64,000 nt of DNA from Prochlorococcus sp. AG-402-N08. GTDB taxonomy: Bacteria; Cyanobacteriota; Cyanobacteriia; PCC-6307; Cyanobiaceae. Positions 39,950-50,582 of the stretch are shown here, in pieces; within the stretch, counting starts at the first letter, position 1; each line of letters opens with the position of its first letter. Made by a program: the position numbers and the translations under genes. Below the pieces are notes generated by a model. It was not told the DNA's origin. It did no database searches and was given only the letters and a program-made list of their open reading frames with translations. Where the stretch lies: assembly GCA_003216535.1 (NCBI GenBank), contig QCIS01000009.1:1-64000 (forward strand). Direction: 5' to 3'.

Positions 39950-41422
39950 GTGCAAAACATCACAACTACCTTAAAGAAATTGTTTTATCTGTGGAGGCGA
40001 AGTCAATTCCCAGTAAAACAACCAATTAAAATTTCAAGAATAGATAATCTCATAATTTTTTTAGTATGCATTTTAATTTCAATAATTTCTTCTTATAAAC
40101 TACTTCTTATCTCTCCTTTAAATATCACAGATATTTTTTCTTGGCTTTTGACCTTTACTGAAATACTTATTAGTTCCGGAATTTTGATATTAGTTTCAAA
40201 AAAAGAGAATCCAACAATTTCTTCAAGACAGATCTTCTTGATCATTACTCTTCTTTTAGCAGTACAAGTTACGAAATTATCGTTAGCTTCAACCATAAGT
40301 CCATTATCTATCATAATTCCACCGGCATTAATAATATCTCAAGGAATGGGAAGCATAACAGCTTTAGCTTGGGTATCAATAGCAAGCTTTAGTTGGCCTG
40401 ACCCAGCAGTTGATATAAATAATAATTTATTTTTAATTTTATTAGTCTGCTCTGCAGTAGTATCTCTACTTGGAGGAAGAATAAGAAGTAGAGCTCAGTT
40501 ACTTCAACTATCAATTTTTGTCCCCATAGGATCGTTCTTGAGTCAATGGATATTGATAGGTAAAGAAAAAATATCTCTTATAAATAAGCAAGATTTTGTT
40601 TTAGCTAATGGGGATATTTTTTCTGATTCCTTGTTATTGGCAATAGTAATGCTTTTTACTATTTTATTTATTCCTATTTTTGAATCTATATTCGGATTAT
40701 TAACTAAGGCAAGATTACTCGAATTAGCTGATAAGGAGAAACCTCTAATTAGAAGATTGTCTCTTGAAGCCCCTGGTACTTTTGAACATACATTACTTAT
40801 ATGTGGTTTAGCAGAGGAAGCTACAAGAATGATTGGTGGTGATATTGATCTAATTAAAACTGGAGCGTTGTATCATGATGTTGGCAAATTGCATGCACCT
40901 AATTGGTTTATCGAAAATCAAAATGGTTCAAAAAATCCGCATGACGATTTAGATGATCCGATTAAAAGTGCAGAAGTGTTACAGGCACACGTTGATGAAG
41001 GATTGAAATTTGCAAGAAAAAATAGACTACCTAAACTGATAGCTAATTTTATACCTGAACATCAAGGTACCCTAAAAATGGGATATTTTTTTCAAAAAGC
41101 TAAAGAAAAAAATCTAGACATTAATGAACATTTTTTTAGATATAAAGGCCCTATTCCTCAGTCAAAAGAAACAGCTATTTTAATGCTTGCAGATGGATGT
41201 GAAGCAGCACTAAGAGCTATGAATATTAATGCATCTGATAAAGAAGCTTTGGAAACAATATCTAATATCATTTACTCGCGTCAAAAAGATGGTCAATTAG
41301 ATGATGGTAATTTATCGAAAGGAGAAATTTTTCTAATAAAAAGGGCATTCTTGAATGTATGGAAAAGAATTAGACATAGAAGAATTCAGTATCCAACTAG
41401 CAAAAATAATACTTTTTCTTGA
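39950..41422 (+). CDS. pgpH: PgpH-type 7TM-HD cyclic-di-AMP phosphodiesterase (short form)
   Basis: Membrane HD-domain phosphodiesterase. About seven hydrophobic helices occupy residues ~25-250. The cytoplasmic HD domain has LEAPGTFEHTLL, YHDVGK (His309-Asp310), FIENQNGSKNPHDDL, PEHQGT and RYKGPIPQSKE, closely matching the pattern of Firmicute PgpH, which cleaves c-di-AMP. At 490 residues (GTG start) it is about 200 shorter than those because the extracellular 7TMR-HDED sensor domain is missing. The likely partner is CdaA at 14035. Substrate is inferred from family similarity, not shown. Confidence 0.8.
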   Translation: MQNITTTLKKLFYLWRRSQFPVKQPIKISRIDNLIIFLVCILISIISSYKLLLISPLNITDIFSWLLTFTEILISSGILILVSKKENPTISSRQIFLIITLLLAVQVTKLSLASTISPLSIIIPPALIISQGMGSITALAWVSIASFSWPDPAVDINNNLFLILLVCSAVVSLLGGRIRSRAQLLQLSIFVPIGSFLSQWILIGKEKISLINKQDFVLANGDIFSDSLLLAIVMLFTILFIPIFESIFGLLTKARLLELADKEKPLIRRLSLEAPGTFEHTLLICGLAEEATRMIGGDIDLIKTGALYHDVGKLHAPNWFIENQNGSKNPHDDLDDPIKSAEVLQAHVDEGLKFARKNRLPKLIANFIPEHQGTLKMGYFFQKAKEKNLDINEHFFRYKGPIPQSKETAILMLADGCEAALRAMNINASDKEALETISNIIYSRQKDGQLDDGNLSKGEIFLIKRAFLNVWKRIRHRRIQYPTSKNNTFS

Positions 41423-41431
41423 TTTTTAATT

Positions 41432-41824
41432 TTATAGCCTAATACTTCTTCGATGTTTTGGATTACACCAATAAAGAAGAGCTAACGTATTAAACAATGT
41501 AGTTAGAAGGGTAAAACCACCAATTCCATAAATGTCTTGAAGAGTTATTAGCCTTACAACTGAATAAGGACCCATACCAGAAATTACCATTGATAAAGAT
41601 ACTAGAGTTAAAGTTACTCCCCATTTTTTCTCAGCTAAAAGAGCTGCTGAAGAAACTATTCCAACAATCGCAGCAGGCCATCCAAGACTTATAGCAAGGG
41701 TTATATTAGCAACTTTTAGTGGAGGCCCATAACTTATTATTAATGCGATTATTGGAAGTGCGATAATATTGCCTATTAAGCCAACCCACGAAAGTGCCCA
41801 ATATCCAAGTAGCCTTTCTCTCAT
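41432..41824 (-). CDS. Small multi-pass membrane protein, unknown
   Basis: 130 residues, mostly hydrophobic, with about four membrane segments (LIGNIIALPIIALIISYG, ISLGWPAAIVGIVSSAALL, VTLTLVSLSMVISGM and GGFTLLTTLFNTLALLYW), and a basic C-terminal tail NPKHRRSIRL. I recognise no family and no catalytic motif. It is convergent with the PgpH-like gene by nine bases and lies 81 bases downstream of leuA on the same strand. Confidence 0.65.
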   Translation of the reverse strand: MRERLLGYWALSWVGLIGNIIALPIIALIISYGPPLKVANITLAISLGWPAAIVGIVSSAALLAEKKWGVTLTLVSLSMVISGMGPYSVVRLITLQDIYGIGGFTLLTTLFNTLALLYWCNPKHRRSIRL

Positions 41825-41905
41825 TATTTACTGCTTTAACAATTATTTTAATCTACAGTATTGAGATACTTTTTTTAATGATACTTAATAAACCTAAGAA
41901 ATAAT

Positions 41906-43546
41906 TTAATTTGCAGGATTAGTAAGAAATGCTTTATCGGAATTTTCTAAATTATCAAATTGTGGATGAATTGAATTCTTTTTCTCAGAAAATACAAGTC
42001 TATTTAAAGCATTAACGTAAGCATTCGCAGCAGCAACTACAACATCGGTGTCAGCAGAATGACCAGAATATATCTTATTATCTCTTCTTATTCTTATTGT
42101 AACTTCCCCTAAAGCATCAATACCCTCAGTTACTGACTTTACTGAAAATTCAATTAATTCATTTGGAACTTTAGCTAGTTTATTTAGAGCCTCACATACA
42201 GCATCAACAGGTCCAGTGCCTATTGAAACTGCAGTATCCTCGGTATTATTATCCGTGTTTAGAAGTGTGATTGTGGCGGTAGGTTTAGATGCATTACCGC
42301 AACTTACTTGCACAAGACTTAATTGAAATTTGGCTTCTGGAAGTTGTACTTGTTCACTAACAATTGCTTCTAAGTCTCTATCAGTAATTTCTCTTTTCCT
42401 ATCAGCCAAATCCTTAAAGCGAGCAAATGCATCATTTAGGTCTTCCCTGCTCAAGTCGTATCCCATCTCTTCTAATCTTGCTCGCACAGCACTTCTTCCA
42501 CTAAGTTTCCCTAAAGATATTTTGTTATCACTCAAACCAATAGTTTTTGCATCGATAATTTCGTAAGTTAGTCTATTTTTTAAGACTCCATCTTGATGAA
42601 TTCCAGACTCATGGGCAAAAGCATTAGCTCCAACAATGGCTTTATTGGGTTGAACAGTCATTCCAGTTAAGTTGGAAACAAGCCTAGAGGTTTTTGTTAT
42701 CTCTTCAGTTCTTATAGCTGTAAGAGGAGTTGGAGAATCTGGATTTCTATTTAAAAAACTATTATAAAAACTTTTCCTAACGTGCAATGCCATTACTAAT
42801 TCTTCTAGAGAGGCATTCCCTGCTCTTTCTCCAATTCCATTAACCGTACATTCTAGTTGCCTCGCTCCATTTTTCACTGCCTCGAGAAAATTGGCAACTG
42901 CTAAACCTAAATCATTATGACCATGAACCGAGATAACTGTCTCATCAATATTTGGAACATTTTTATTTATATCAGCAATTAATTTGCCAAATTCGCTAGG
43001 AGTTGTAAATCCAACAGTATCTGGGATATTTATTGTTGTTGCTCCTGCTGAAATTGCCAATTGAATTACTTCGTATAAAAAATCAGGATCACTCCTTGAG
43101 GCATCTTCACAAGAAAATTCAACATCATCTACGAATGATTTTGCATAATTAACCATGTCTGGAACTATTTGAAGAACATCTTTTCTTGTTTTTTTAAGTT
43201 TATGTTTTAGGTGAATATCACTTGTTGCAATAAATGTATGTATTCTCTTATTGGGGGCGGGACTTATAGCTTCATAACATGCTTGTATATCGCCTTTGGA
43301 AGCTCTAGCTAAGCCGCATATTATAGGACCCTTTTCTTTTCCTACAGCATTAGCAATTTTATTAACAGCTTTAAAATCTCCAGGACTTGCAAAAGGGAAC
43401 CCAGCTTCAATAACATCTACTCCTAACCTTGCTAATTGATGCGCTATAGCAAGCTTTTCTTCAAGATTTAGACTTGCACCAGGAGATTGCTCTCCATCTC
43501 GAAGAGTTGTATCAAAGATCAAAATTCTTCCTGGATCTTTGGACAT
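41906..43546 (-). CDS. leuA: 2-isopropylmalate synthase LeuA
   Basis: Claisen-type condensation of acetyl-CoA with 2-ketoisovalerate, first step of leucine synthesis. 546 residues. [15 protein letters not shown] (about 12-26) and the metal HxH in [10 protein letters not shown] belong to the catalytic barrel, followed by [13 protein letters not shown]. The C-terminal ~150 residues form the LeuA regulatory domain that gives leucine feedback ([12 protein letters not shown]). Starts at 43546. The 226-base gap to the GH57 gene must hold its promoter. Confidence 0.95.
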   Translation of the reverse strand: MSKDPGRILIFDTTLRDGEQSPGASLNLEEKLAIAHQLARLGVDVIEAGFPFASPGDFKAVNKIANAVGKEKGPIICGLARASKGDIQACYEAISPAPNKRIHTFIATSDIHLKHKLKKTRKDVLQIVPDMVNYAKSFVDDVEFSCEDASRSDPDFLYEVIQLAISAGATTINIPDTVGFTTPSEFGKLIADINKNVPNIDETVISVHGHNDLGLAVANFLEAVKNGARQLECTVNGIGERAGNASLEELVMALHVRKSFYNSFLNRNPDSPTPLTAIRTEEITKTSRLVSNLTGMTVQPNKAIVGANAFAHESGIHQDGVLKNRLTYEIIDAKTIGLSDNKISLGKLSGRSAVRARLEEMGYDLSREDLNDAFARFKDLADRKREITDRDLEAIVSEQVQLPEAKFQLSLVQVSCGNASKPTATITLLNTDNNTEDTAVSIGTGPVDAVCEALNKLAKVPNELIEFSVKSVTEGIDALGEVTIRIRRDNKIYSGHSADTDVVVAAANAYVNALNRLVFSEKKNSIHPQFDNLENSDKAFLTNPAN

Positions 43547-43655
43547 TAGAAGTTATTAACTATACTTATTTTAAGCTAATTAAAAAAAATTGACTAGATT
43601 TTGTTTAATATAGACTTGCTACAGGCTTAATTACTTAATAATATTGGTTAAAATT

Positions 43656-43729
43656 ATGAAAAAAAAATATTTTTCTTTGTTTTTTAAAGTATTCTTTTAA
43701 GACTAAAGCCTCCCTTTTTATAGGAGGTT
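43656..43729 (+). promoter_or_regulatory. Possible leader peptide and hairpin upstream of GH57 gene
   Basis: A 14-codon frame at 43656-43700 (Lys- and Phe-rich: five Phe) is followed at once by a GC-containing hairpin, arms 43707-43713 and 43723-43729 with nine bases in the loop. The arrangement mimics a leader/attenuator, but there is no strong T-run after the hairpin, no ribosome-binding site before the ATG, and Phe has no obvious link to glucan metabolism. Short Phe/Lys frames arise readily in this base composition. The rest of the 226-base leuA/GH57 gap shows nothing recognisable. Confidence 0.2.
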
Positions 43730-43772
43730 AATTTCGAATTTTTATAGAATTACAGGCATAAATTATAAAAGT

Positions 43773-45356
43773 ATGAATGGGCAATACTCAAACAAAAATG
43801 TTTTAGGCCAGTTGGCGATAGTTTTACATGCTCATCTTCCTTATGTCAGAAAAAATGAAAAAAACTCTTTAGAAGAGGATTGGTTATTTCAGGCGATATT
43901 GGAATGTTATATACCACTTCTTCAAACAATAGAATCTTCTACAAATGAAAATCCTTTAAATACCAAAATTACTATTAGTTTGTCTCCAACATTATTATCC
44001 CTTCTTAATAATAAAAAAATTCAAGAAACTTTCCCAAGTTGGATTAAAACAAGAAATGATTTCTTAAACGAATTGCCACAAGAAGAAAAAAATGCCTCTG
44101 CATTTTTAGTGAATAATCTTAATAACAAATACTTGTATTGGCAAAAATGTTCTGGAAATTTAATTGAGAAATTTAGAATTTTAAATAACTCTGGAAATTT
44201 GGATATACTCACTTGTGCTGCTACACATGGATATCTGCCTATTCTAAGGGAGAATCCAGAAACTGTTAAAGGACAAATTAATACAGCCATTAGGAATCAT
44301 GAAATTATTTTTGGAAATAAGCCTTTAGGTATTTGGTTACCTGAATGTGCATATTATGAAAATTTAGACGAAATACTTTTTAATTCCGGAATTAGATATG
44401 CAATCTTAGACGGTCACGGGATTTTAAATTCCACACCAAGGCCTAGGTATGGAGTGTACGCTCCAATTTGCTCGAAAAAAGGAGTTGCCTTCTTCGGTAG
44501 AGATAGTGAGTCAACTTTGCCTGTTTGGTCTGCTAAGGATGGGTTCCCTGGAGACAAAGTTTATAGGGAATTTCACAAAGATTTGGGCTGGGAATTACCT
44601 ATCTCCAAGCTCCAAAAGAAAGGTATTTCAACTAAAAGACCTTTGGGTTTGAAGTTTCATAAGATTACAGATGACAACGTACCATTAGGTGAAAAGGCGT
44701 TTTACTTAGAGAATGAAGCCAAAAAGAAGGCTGCAGAACATGCTGATGCTTATCTTCTCGCGAGATCCAAACAATTAGAAAAATTAACTTTATCCTCTTC
44801 CTTTAATCCCTTATTGGTAGCTCCATTTGATGCAGAGTTATTTGGTCATTGGTGGTATGAGGGACCCTTTTTCATTGAAAATATTTTAAAGAACTCTAAT
44901 AAATATTCAATTAAGCTTACAAATTTAAAAGAATTCTTACTTCAAAAGCCAAATCTTCAGATTTGCGATCCGTCACCATCAAGCTGGGGACAAGGAGGTT
45001 ACCATAATTACTGGATTAATGAAGCAAATGCTTGGATTGTTCCTGAAATCACAAAAGCGGGCTCAACTTTTGTTGATTTATGCTCGAAAAATTTTAATAA
45101 TGATTTATCTCCAAGACTTTTCAAGCAAGCAGCGAGAGAATTACTTCTCTCTGAGTCCTCTGATTGGAGTTTTATCCTAAGAGCTGGAACCACAACTGAA
45201 CTCGCAAAAGAGAGGATAGAAAGACACTTGTTCAGGTTCTGGAAAATAGTTGAAATGATTAAAAACCATTCTAATATTAATTTAAAATTTCTTGAAGATA
45301 TTGAGGAAGAAGATAAAGTATTCGCAGATATTAATATAGATGATTGGAGAAAATAA
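43773..45356 (+). CDS. Glycoside hydrolase family 57 (glucan branching type)
   Basis: Probable 1,4-alpha-glucan branching enzyme of family GH57. 527 residues. Conserved regions are seen in order: LHAHLPYVR (about 18-26), the nucleophile Glu191 in GIWLPECAYYE, and the acid/base Asp353 in PFDAELFGHWWYEGP. The C-terminal helical domain has RAARELL-like ARELLLSESSDWSFIL. Together with malQ this fits glycogen synthesis and turnover. Transcribed alone; convergent with the lycopene cyclase gene with a five-base gap. Confidence 0.88.
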   Translation: MNGQYSNKNVLGQLAIVLHAHLPYVRKNEKNSLEEDWLFQAILECYIPLLQTIESSTNENPLNTKITISLSPTLLSLLNNKKIQETFPSWIKTRNDFLNELPQEEKNASAFLVNNLNNKYLYWQKCSGNLIEKFRILNNSGNLDILTCAATHGYLPILRENPETVKGQINTAIRNHEIIFGNKPLGIWLPECAYYENLDEILFNSGIRYAILDGHGILNSTPRPRYGVYAPICSKKGVAFFGRDSESTLPVWSAKDGFPGDKVYREFHKDLGWELPISKLQKKGISTKRPLGLKFHKITDDNVPLGEKAFYLENEAKKKAAEHADAYLLARSKQLEKLTLSSSFNPLLVAPFDAELFGHWWYEGPFFIENILKNSNKYSIKLTNLKEFLLQKPNLQICDPSPSSWGQGGYHNYWINEANAWIVPEITKAGSTFVDLCSKNFNNDLSPRLFKQAARELLLSESSDWSFILRAGTTTELAKERIERHLFRFWKIVEMIKNHSNINLKFLEDIEEEDKVFADINIDDWRK

Positions 45357-45361
45357 AAATA

Positions 45362-46573
45362 CTAATTTATCTTAAGCATTCCTAGTTTAACTCTTAGAGG
45401 TGAATTTATAAACATCTTACTCATCACGTAAATTAATTTTGGAAGTGGAAGTGTATTAGTAAGAAAACCTACCCATTCATTGGTCGATAATCTAAAGAAA
45501 TTTGAGAAAAAGCTTCTCAATCTACTTTCGTCAAAACTCATCAATCTTCTTAGACCATATTGATAAAGTTTATGCCTTTGTGTTAACTCGTAAGGCCATA
45601 GGATCTCCCAACCTTTTGTTGCTAGTTCTAGAGAACTTAGATTAGGTTCTTTTAAAAAGATTGCTAATTTTTCTGCAAGGAGTGGAGCTCTTCTTAATAA
45701 AGAACCGATCATATATCCTGATGCAGGATGCACCATGCTTGCAGATCCTCCAAAACCAAGTACGTATTGTTTTTTAAATGGGAGGGGTAAATTCATTGGG
45801 AAAAGGCAATTCTCTTCATGAAAAATTTCACTTACTTCAATACCCTTACTATTAAGTCTTTTAAAAAGTCTTTTTTTTAGATTTTCTTGGGATAATGCAG
45901 GATAACTAGCTAATGATGTTTCTTCAACAAAAAAAGTTTCATTTCCAAGATCCATTGCATAAAGAAAAGAAGGAGATGATAACTTTTCTTCATTGTTTAA
46001 ATGATTTGGACGAAAATCCATTAAAACAAACTGTTCATTATTAACGGGTGGGGAGGAAAATTTACCGACAATTCCATACGCAGCTTGTTGAGCGATTTCA
46101 TTTTGGACTGGTCTTTTTACAAAATTACTTTTATGACCACTTGCGTCGATGACTAATCTCGCTTTTATTCTTAGACCTGAAAAACAAATTACCTCAGATA
46201 GTTTATCTATCTCATTAATATGTTTTGCTGTTTCATTCAACCACTCAATCCCTTTACATTTTTTTAAAAGTTCATTTTGAAAAGCTTCTTGATTTATTAA
46301 ACCATAATCGTAGTTATGTTTTGTTGGATTATCTCCCTCTTTATTCTCCCCATTTCCAAAAAAACTAACTGTTTTACACCACCGATGAGATAATAAAGAC
46401 TCTAATCCTAATTCCTCTAATTCAGAAGCCCAAATACCATATGTATTTTCCCATTTTTCATTTGGAGATTTAGTTGATATTCCCTTTATATTTAAATCTT
46501 GCTTGGCTAATTCAGAAGCCAAGCATAATGCTGCAGGCCCGGAACCTAAAATTAGAATATCAAGTATTTCCAT
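45362..46573 (-). CDS. crtL: Lycopene cyclase (CrtL family, probably beta)
   Basis: FAD-containing membrane-associated cyclase converting lycopene to beta-carotene (or the epsilon form). 403 residues. N-terminal dinucleotide fold ILILGSGPAALCLASELA, ENTYGIWASELEELGL, LVIDASGHKSN, LMDFRPNH, FVEETSLASYP and GFGGSASMVHPASGYMIGSL are all typical of the CrtL-b/CrtL-e group. Prochlorococcus carries both types and I cannot separate them with certainty from sequence alone; beta is favoured. Starts 22 bases after the gyrA stop, so likely co-transcribed. Confidence 0.88.
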   Translation of the reverse strand: MEILDILILGSGPAALCLASELAKQDLNIKGISTKSPNEKWENTYGIWASELEELGLESLLSHRWCKTVSFFGNGENKEGDNPTKHNYDYGLINQEAFQNELLKKCKGIEWLNETAKHINEIDKLSEVICFSGLRIKARLVIDASGHKSNFVKRPVQNEIAQQAAYGIVGKFSSPPVNNEQFVLMDFRPNHLNNEEKLSSPSFLYAMDLGNETFFVEETSLASYPALSQENLKKRLFKRLNSKGIEVSEIFHEENCLFPMNLPLPFKKQYVLGFGGSASMVHPASGYMIGSLLRRAPLLAEKLAIFLKEPNLSSLELATKGWEILWPYELTQRHKLYQYGLRRLMSFDESRLRSFFSNFFRLSTNEWVGFLTNTLPLPKLIYVMSKMFINSPLRVKLGMLKIN

Positions 46574-46595
46574 ATTATCTAAAAACCATTTCCTT

Positions 46596-49193
46596 TTAAT
46601 TTTCGTTGTTTGATTTCAAGTGGTCTGTTTCTTCTTTTTGTTCATGAGGAACTAATACAACTTCTGATAAATGATCGCCATCATCCAATCTTTGTAATTT
46701 TACTCCAGTAGCTGCTCTAGATTGTTGGGAAATTTTATCTGCGTTTGTCCTAACTATTACACCTTTTTCGGTTACAAAAAGTAATTCTTCCCCTTCTCCG
46801 AGGACCTTCAAACAGACTAATACATCATCTTTAATTCTGAATTTTATCGCTCTCAAACCCATGCCTGCTCTTTTTTGTAATCTAAACTGAGTCACAGGTA
46901 CTCTTTTACCTAGTCCAAATGCACTGGCTATTAGTACCCAAGGACCTTCTGAATAGTTAACTTCAAGATTTTCATCAAATTCTTTAGTTAGATCTTCATT
47001 TTTAGCCAATTGATCAACCAAATCAGATGTCAAAACATCCATAGATACAAGATTGTCGCCTTCTCTAAGATTCATAGATTTAACTCCCCTTGCGCTCCTG
47101 CCAAGTGGCCTTAATTCTTTAATATCTAATCTGAAATGAATCGCCATCCCTGTTCTTGATCCAATCAAAACACTATCGCTTTCTTTTGATAATCTAACCC
47201 AAGTTAAAGCATCTCCATCCTCAAGATTTATTGCTATTAATCCATTTGATCGTATTTTTGAGAAAGCAGAAAGTGAAGTTCTTTTTATGTATCCAGCTTT
47301 GGTAAGCATTAATAGATAACAATCGTTATCAAAAGAATCTACAGCAACCAGTGAAGTTATCTTTTCTTCTCTTGGTATTGGGAGAAGTTGAACTGATGGA
47401 GTACCTTTAGCTGTTCTGCTACTCATAGGAACTCTATACGTAGGGAGAGCATAAGATACCCCTCTATCACTGAAAAGCAAAAGAGTATCATGATCATTAC
47501 AGCTTATAAATAGTTTTACTTCATCATCTTCATGTGTCTTTGTTCCAGCTTTACCTCTTGACCCACGACTTGTAGATTCGAATTCATTAACAGGCATTCT
47601 TTTTAAATAACCTGCTTCAGTTAATAAAACTACAGATCTGTCATTAGCGATAAGATCGATATCATCTAGACCACCGCCTAAATCAAGTATTTCTGTTTTT
47701 CTTGGAGAGGAAAATCTTTCATCGATTTTGTTAAGTTCTTCAAGAATAATTTCAAAAATTCTTTCTTTACTATTCAATATTTGCTGATATTGATTAATTT
47801 TCTGGGTTAACTCATCATGTTCCCCTTTTATTTTATCTGCTTCTAGAGCTGTTAATCTTCTTAATTGCATTTGTAAAATTGCTTCTGCCTGTTTGGCCGA
47901 TAACTCATGATCAGTTTGTAATTTTTCTCTAGCTGAAACACTATCTTTTGCTGATCTTATTAGATTGATAATCTCATCCATAGCATCCAATGCTAATAAA
48001 AGACCTTTTACAATGTGATCTCTTTCTTCAGCCTTTTTTAATAAAAATCCTGTTCTTCGCCTTATTGTCTCAACTCTGAAATCTAGAAATACATCTAACA
48101 TTTTCCTTAGTGAAAGTGTTGTAGGCTCTCCTTTTACTAAAGCTAGGATATTTGCACTAAAGTTATTTTGTAGCGGTGTTAATTTAAATAAATTATTTAA
48201 AACTACTTGTGGGTAGGCATCCCTTTTTAGTTCAATAACAATCCTCATTCCATCTCGATCACTTTCATCTCTAATATCGGAAATACCTTCTAATTTTTTT
48301 TCATTAACCAAGTCAGCAATTCTTTCTATCAATGCCGCTTTATTAGTTTGAAATGGTAGCTCTGTAATTATTACTGCATCTTTCTCTGCCCTGCCAGGGG
48401 ACTTAATTTGCTCAATATTTGCTACACCTCTCATGGTTATTGAACCCCTCCCTGTTTTGAAAGTTTCTCTGATACCATCTCGGCCTAATATTTGGCCCCC
48501 TGTGGGGAAATCAGGACCTTTAATTATTTCAAAAAGTTCTCTATCTTCAGTAGAAGGGTTTTTGATTATTGATTTAAGACCATTAATTAATTCCCCTAAG
48601 TTATGAGGTGGAATATTAGTTGCCATTCCTACTGCTATTCCAGATGATCCATTTAGAAGCAGTTGAGGAATTCTCGCAGGTAAAACTGTTGGTTCTTGTT
48701 GAGAACCGTCAAAATTATCGGAGAAATCTACAGTTTCAGATTCAATATCCTCAAGTAAACTTTCATCTGTAAGAGACTGTAAACGAGATTCTGTATACCT
48801 CATTGCTGCTGGAGGGTCGTTATCTACAGAACCAAAGTTTCCATGGCCATCTATGAGTGGCATCCTCATAGAGAAATCCTGTGCCATCCTAACCAAAGCA
48901 TCATAAACAGCTGTATCGCCATGAGGGTGGTATTTGCCAAGTACTTCTCCAACAACTCTTGCACATTTTCTATATGGTCTACCGCTAGTCAAACCAAGTT
49001 CATACATCGCATAAAGAATTCTTCTATGGACAGGTTTTAATCCATCTCTTGCATCAGGAAGAGCACGACCAACTATAACGCTCATTGCATACTCAAGATA
49101 AGAGCGAGACATCTCGTTTCTTAAGTCAGTCTGAATTATTCGGTCGTTATCTTCGCTTAATCCTGAGTTATCAGAATCTAAAATATCAGACAT
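46596..49193 (-). CDS. gyrA: DNA gyrase subunit A
   Basis: ATP-dependent negative supercoiling subunit. 865 residues. Winged-helix active site with catalytic Tyr133 in [24 protein letters not shown], and [11 protein letters not shown]. The coiled-coil tower lies in the middle. The C-terminal pinwheel repeats include the GyrA-box-like [11 protein letters not shown] and later [14 protein letters not shown]. The start at 49193 gives the normal short acidic N-terminal arm. Divergent from guaB3 over 167 bases that include an A12 tract (49237-49248). Lycopene cyclase follows. Confidence 0.95.
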   Translation of the reverse strand: MSDILDSDNSGLSEDNDRIIQTDLRNEMSRSYLEYAMSVIVGRALPDARDGLKPVHRRILYAMYELGLTSGRPYRKCARVVGEVLGKYHPHGDTAVYDALVRMAQDFSMRMPLIDGHGNFGSVDNDPPAAMRYTESRLQSLTDESLLEDIESETVDFSDNFDGSQQEPTVLPARIPQLLLNGSSGIAVGMATNIPPHNLGELINGLKSIIKNPSTEDRELFEIIKGPDFPTGGQILGRDGIRETFKTGRGSITMRGVANIEQIKSPGRAEKDAVIITELPFQTNKAALIERIADLVNEKKLEGISDIRDESDRDGMRIVIELKRDAYPQVVLNNLFKLTPLQNNFSANILALVKGEPTTLSLRKMLDVFLDFRVETIRRRTGFLLKKAEERDHIVKGLLLALDAMDEIINLIRSAKDSVSAREKLQTDHELSAKQAEAILQMQLRRLTALEADKIKGEHDELTQKINQYQQILNSKERIFEIILEELNKIDERFSSPRKTEILDLGGGLDDIDLIANDRSVVLLTEAGYLKRMPVNEFESTSRGSRGKAGTKTHEDDEVKLFISCNDHDTLLLFSDRGVSYALPTYRVPMSSRTAKGTPSVQLLPIPREEKITSLVAVDSFDNDCYLLMLTKAGYIKRTSLSAFSKIRSNGLIAINLEDGDALTWVRLSKESDSVLIGSRTGMAIHFRLDIKELRPLGRSARGVKSMNLREGDNLVSMDVLTSDLVDQLAKNEDLTKEFDENLEVNYSEGPWVLIASAFGLGKRVPVTQFRLQKRAGMGLRAIKFRIKDDVLVCLKVLGEGEELLFVTEKGVIVRTNADKISQQSRAATGVKLQRLDDGDHLSEVVLVPHEQKEETDHLKSNNEN

Positions 49194-49360
49194 ACAAAAA
49201 TCCTTTTTTTAATAATAATCGCTGATTGTCATAATGAAAAAAAAAAAAGATTTATTTAATTCCCAAATACTTACATTTACACACAAATCAAAATAAAATC
49301 TTTTGTTTTTGTATAAACCTTGGCTTATTACCCGTTTAGTTGTTAATTTAATCAGAATAA

Positions 49361-50536
49361 ATGAAAAATCCTGTGAATATTGAACTTGGTTTAAATAAAA
49401 GAGTCAGAAGGGCTTATGGCATTGATGAAATAGCTTTAGTCCCTGGGAATAGAACGCTCGATTACGATTTGACTGATCCTTCTTGGTCAATAGGTGATTT
49501 CAAAAGAGAAGTTCCGATTGTGGCTAGTGCTATGGATAGCGTTGTCGATGTCAATGCGGCTGTAGAACTTACAAAGTTAGGATCCCTAGGGGTTATTAAT
49601 ATGGAGGGAATTCAAACAAGATATGAAAAACCTGATGAAATATTGAATCAAATAGCATCAGTCGGGAAGAATGATTTTGTTCCATTAATGCAGAAGATAT
49701 ACAGTGAACCGGTCAAGGAGAGTTTGGTTTTACAAAGAATAAATGAGGTCAAGAAAAGAGGAGGTATCGCAGCTTTTAGTGGCACTCCTCAAGCTGCTAT
49801 TAAGTTTAAAGAAACACTTAATAATTCCAAACTAGATTTATTTTTCCTTCAAGGAACAGTTGTTTCAACTGAACATCTTGGCATGGAAGGTAAGGAAACC
49901 TTAAATATTAAGGATCTCTGCCAATCTATGAATGTTCCAGTTATTGCTGGTAATTGTGTCACTTACGAAGTTGCAAAACTTCTCATGGATGCTGGAGTTG
50001 CAGGATTAATGGTTGGGATAGGCCCTGGAGCGGCATGTACCTCCAGAGGAGTATTGGGAATTGGAATCCCTCAAGCTACTGCAATTGCTGATTGTAGTTC
50101 TGCAAGAAATGATTACTTTAAAGAAAGTGGTCGTTATATTCCTATTATTGGCGATGGAGGAATTGTTACTGGCGGAGATATTTGTAAATGTTTAGCTTGT
50201 GGTGCAGATGCTGTAATGATTGGATCCCCCATAGCTAAATCCTCAAATGCTCCAGGTAAAGGATTTCACTGGGGTATGGCTACTCCAAGTCCTGTATTAC
50301 CAAGGGGAACAAGAATTGAAGTTGGGTCTACAGGATCCTTGGAGAGAATAATTAAAGGCCCTGCCCTACTTGACGATGGGACACATAACTTATTGGGAGC
50401 CATTAGAACATCAATGAGTACTCTTGGGGCAAAAAACATAAAAGAAATGCAAGAAGTTGAAATAGTTATCGCACCTTCGCTTCTTACAGAGGGTAAGGTT
50501 TATCAAAAAGCTCAACAGCTTGGTATGGGTAAGTAG
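49361..50536 (+). CDS. guaB3: GuaB3-type IMP dehydrogenase/GMP reductase-like protein
   Basis: TIM-barrel purine nucleotide oxidoreductase without the CBS pair of ordinary GuaB (391 versus about 490 residues). The catalytic loop GPGAACTSRGVLG contains Cys226. Further signatures are VPIVASAMDSVVD, GDGGIVTGGDICKCLACGAD and MIGSPIAKSSNAPG. Proteins of this GuaB3 group are listed as IMPDH-related, and a cyanobacterial member has been reported to act as a GMP reductase, so calling it IMP dehydrogenase is unsafe. yfr1 and trxA follow on the same strand. Confidence 0.88.
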   Translation: MKNPVNIELGLNKRVRRAYGIDEIALVPGNRTLDYDLTDPSWSIGDFKREVPIVASAMDSVVDVNAAVELTKLGSLGVINMEGIQTRYEKPDEILNQIASVGKNDFVPLMQKIYSEPVKESLVLQRINEVKKRGGIAAFSGTPQAAIKFKETLNNSKLDLFFLQGTVVSTEHLGMEGKETLNIKDLCQSMNVPVIAGNCVTYEVAKLLMDAGVAGLMVGIGPGAACTSRGVLGIGIPQATAIADCSSARNDYFKESGRYIPIIGDGGIVTGGDICKCLACGADAVMIGSPIAKSSNAPGKGFHWGMATPSPVLPRGTRIEVGSTGSLERIIKGPALLDDGTHNLLGAIRTSMSTLGAKNIKEMQEVEIVIAPSLLTEGKVYQKAQQLGMGK

Positions 50537-50582
50537 TTTATTTAGAGAAAATTATAAAACCTAAGTGAATATAAGCATTAAA

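Noticed and set aside
43590-43614. TTGACT followed by TATAGA in the leuA/GH57 gap
   Set aside because: Spacer of only 13 bases is too short for a sigma-70 promoter.
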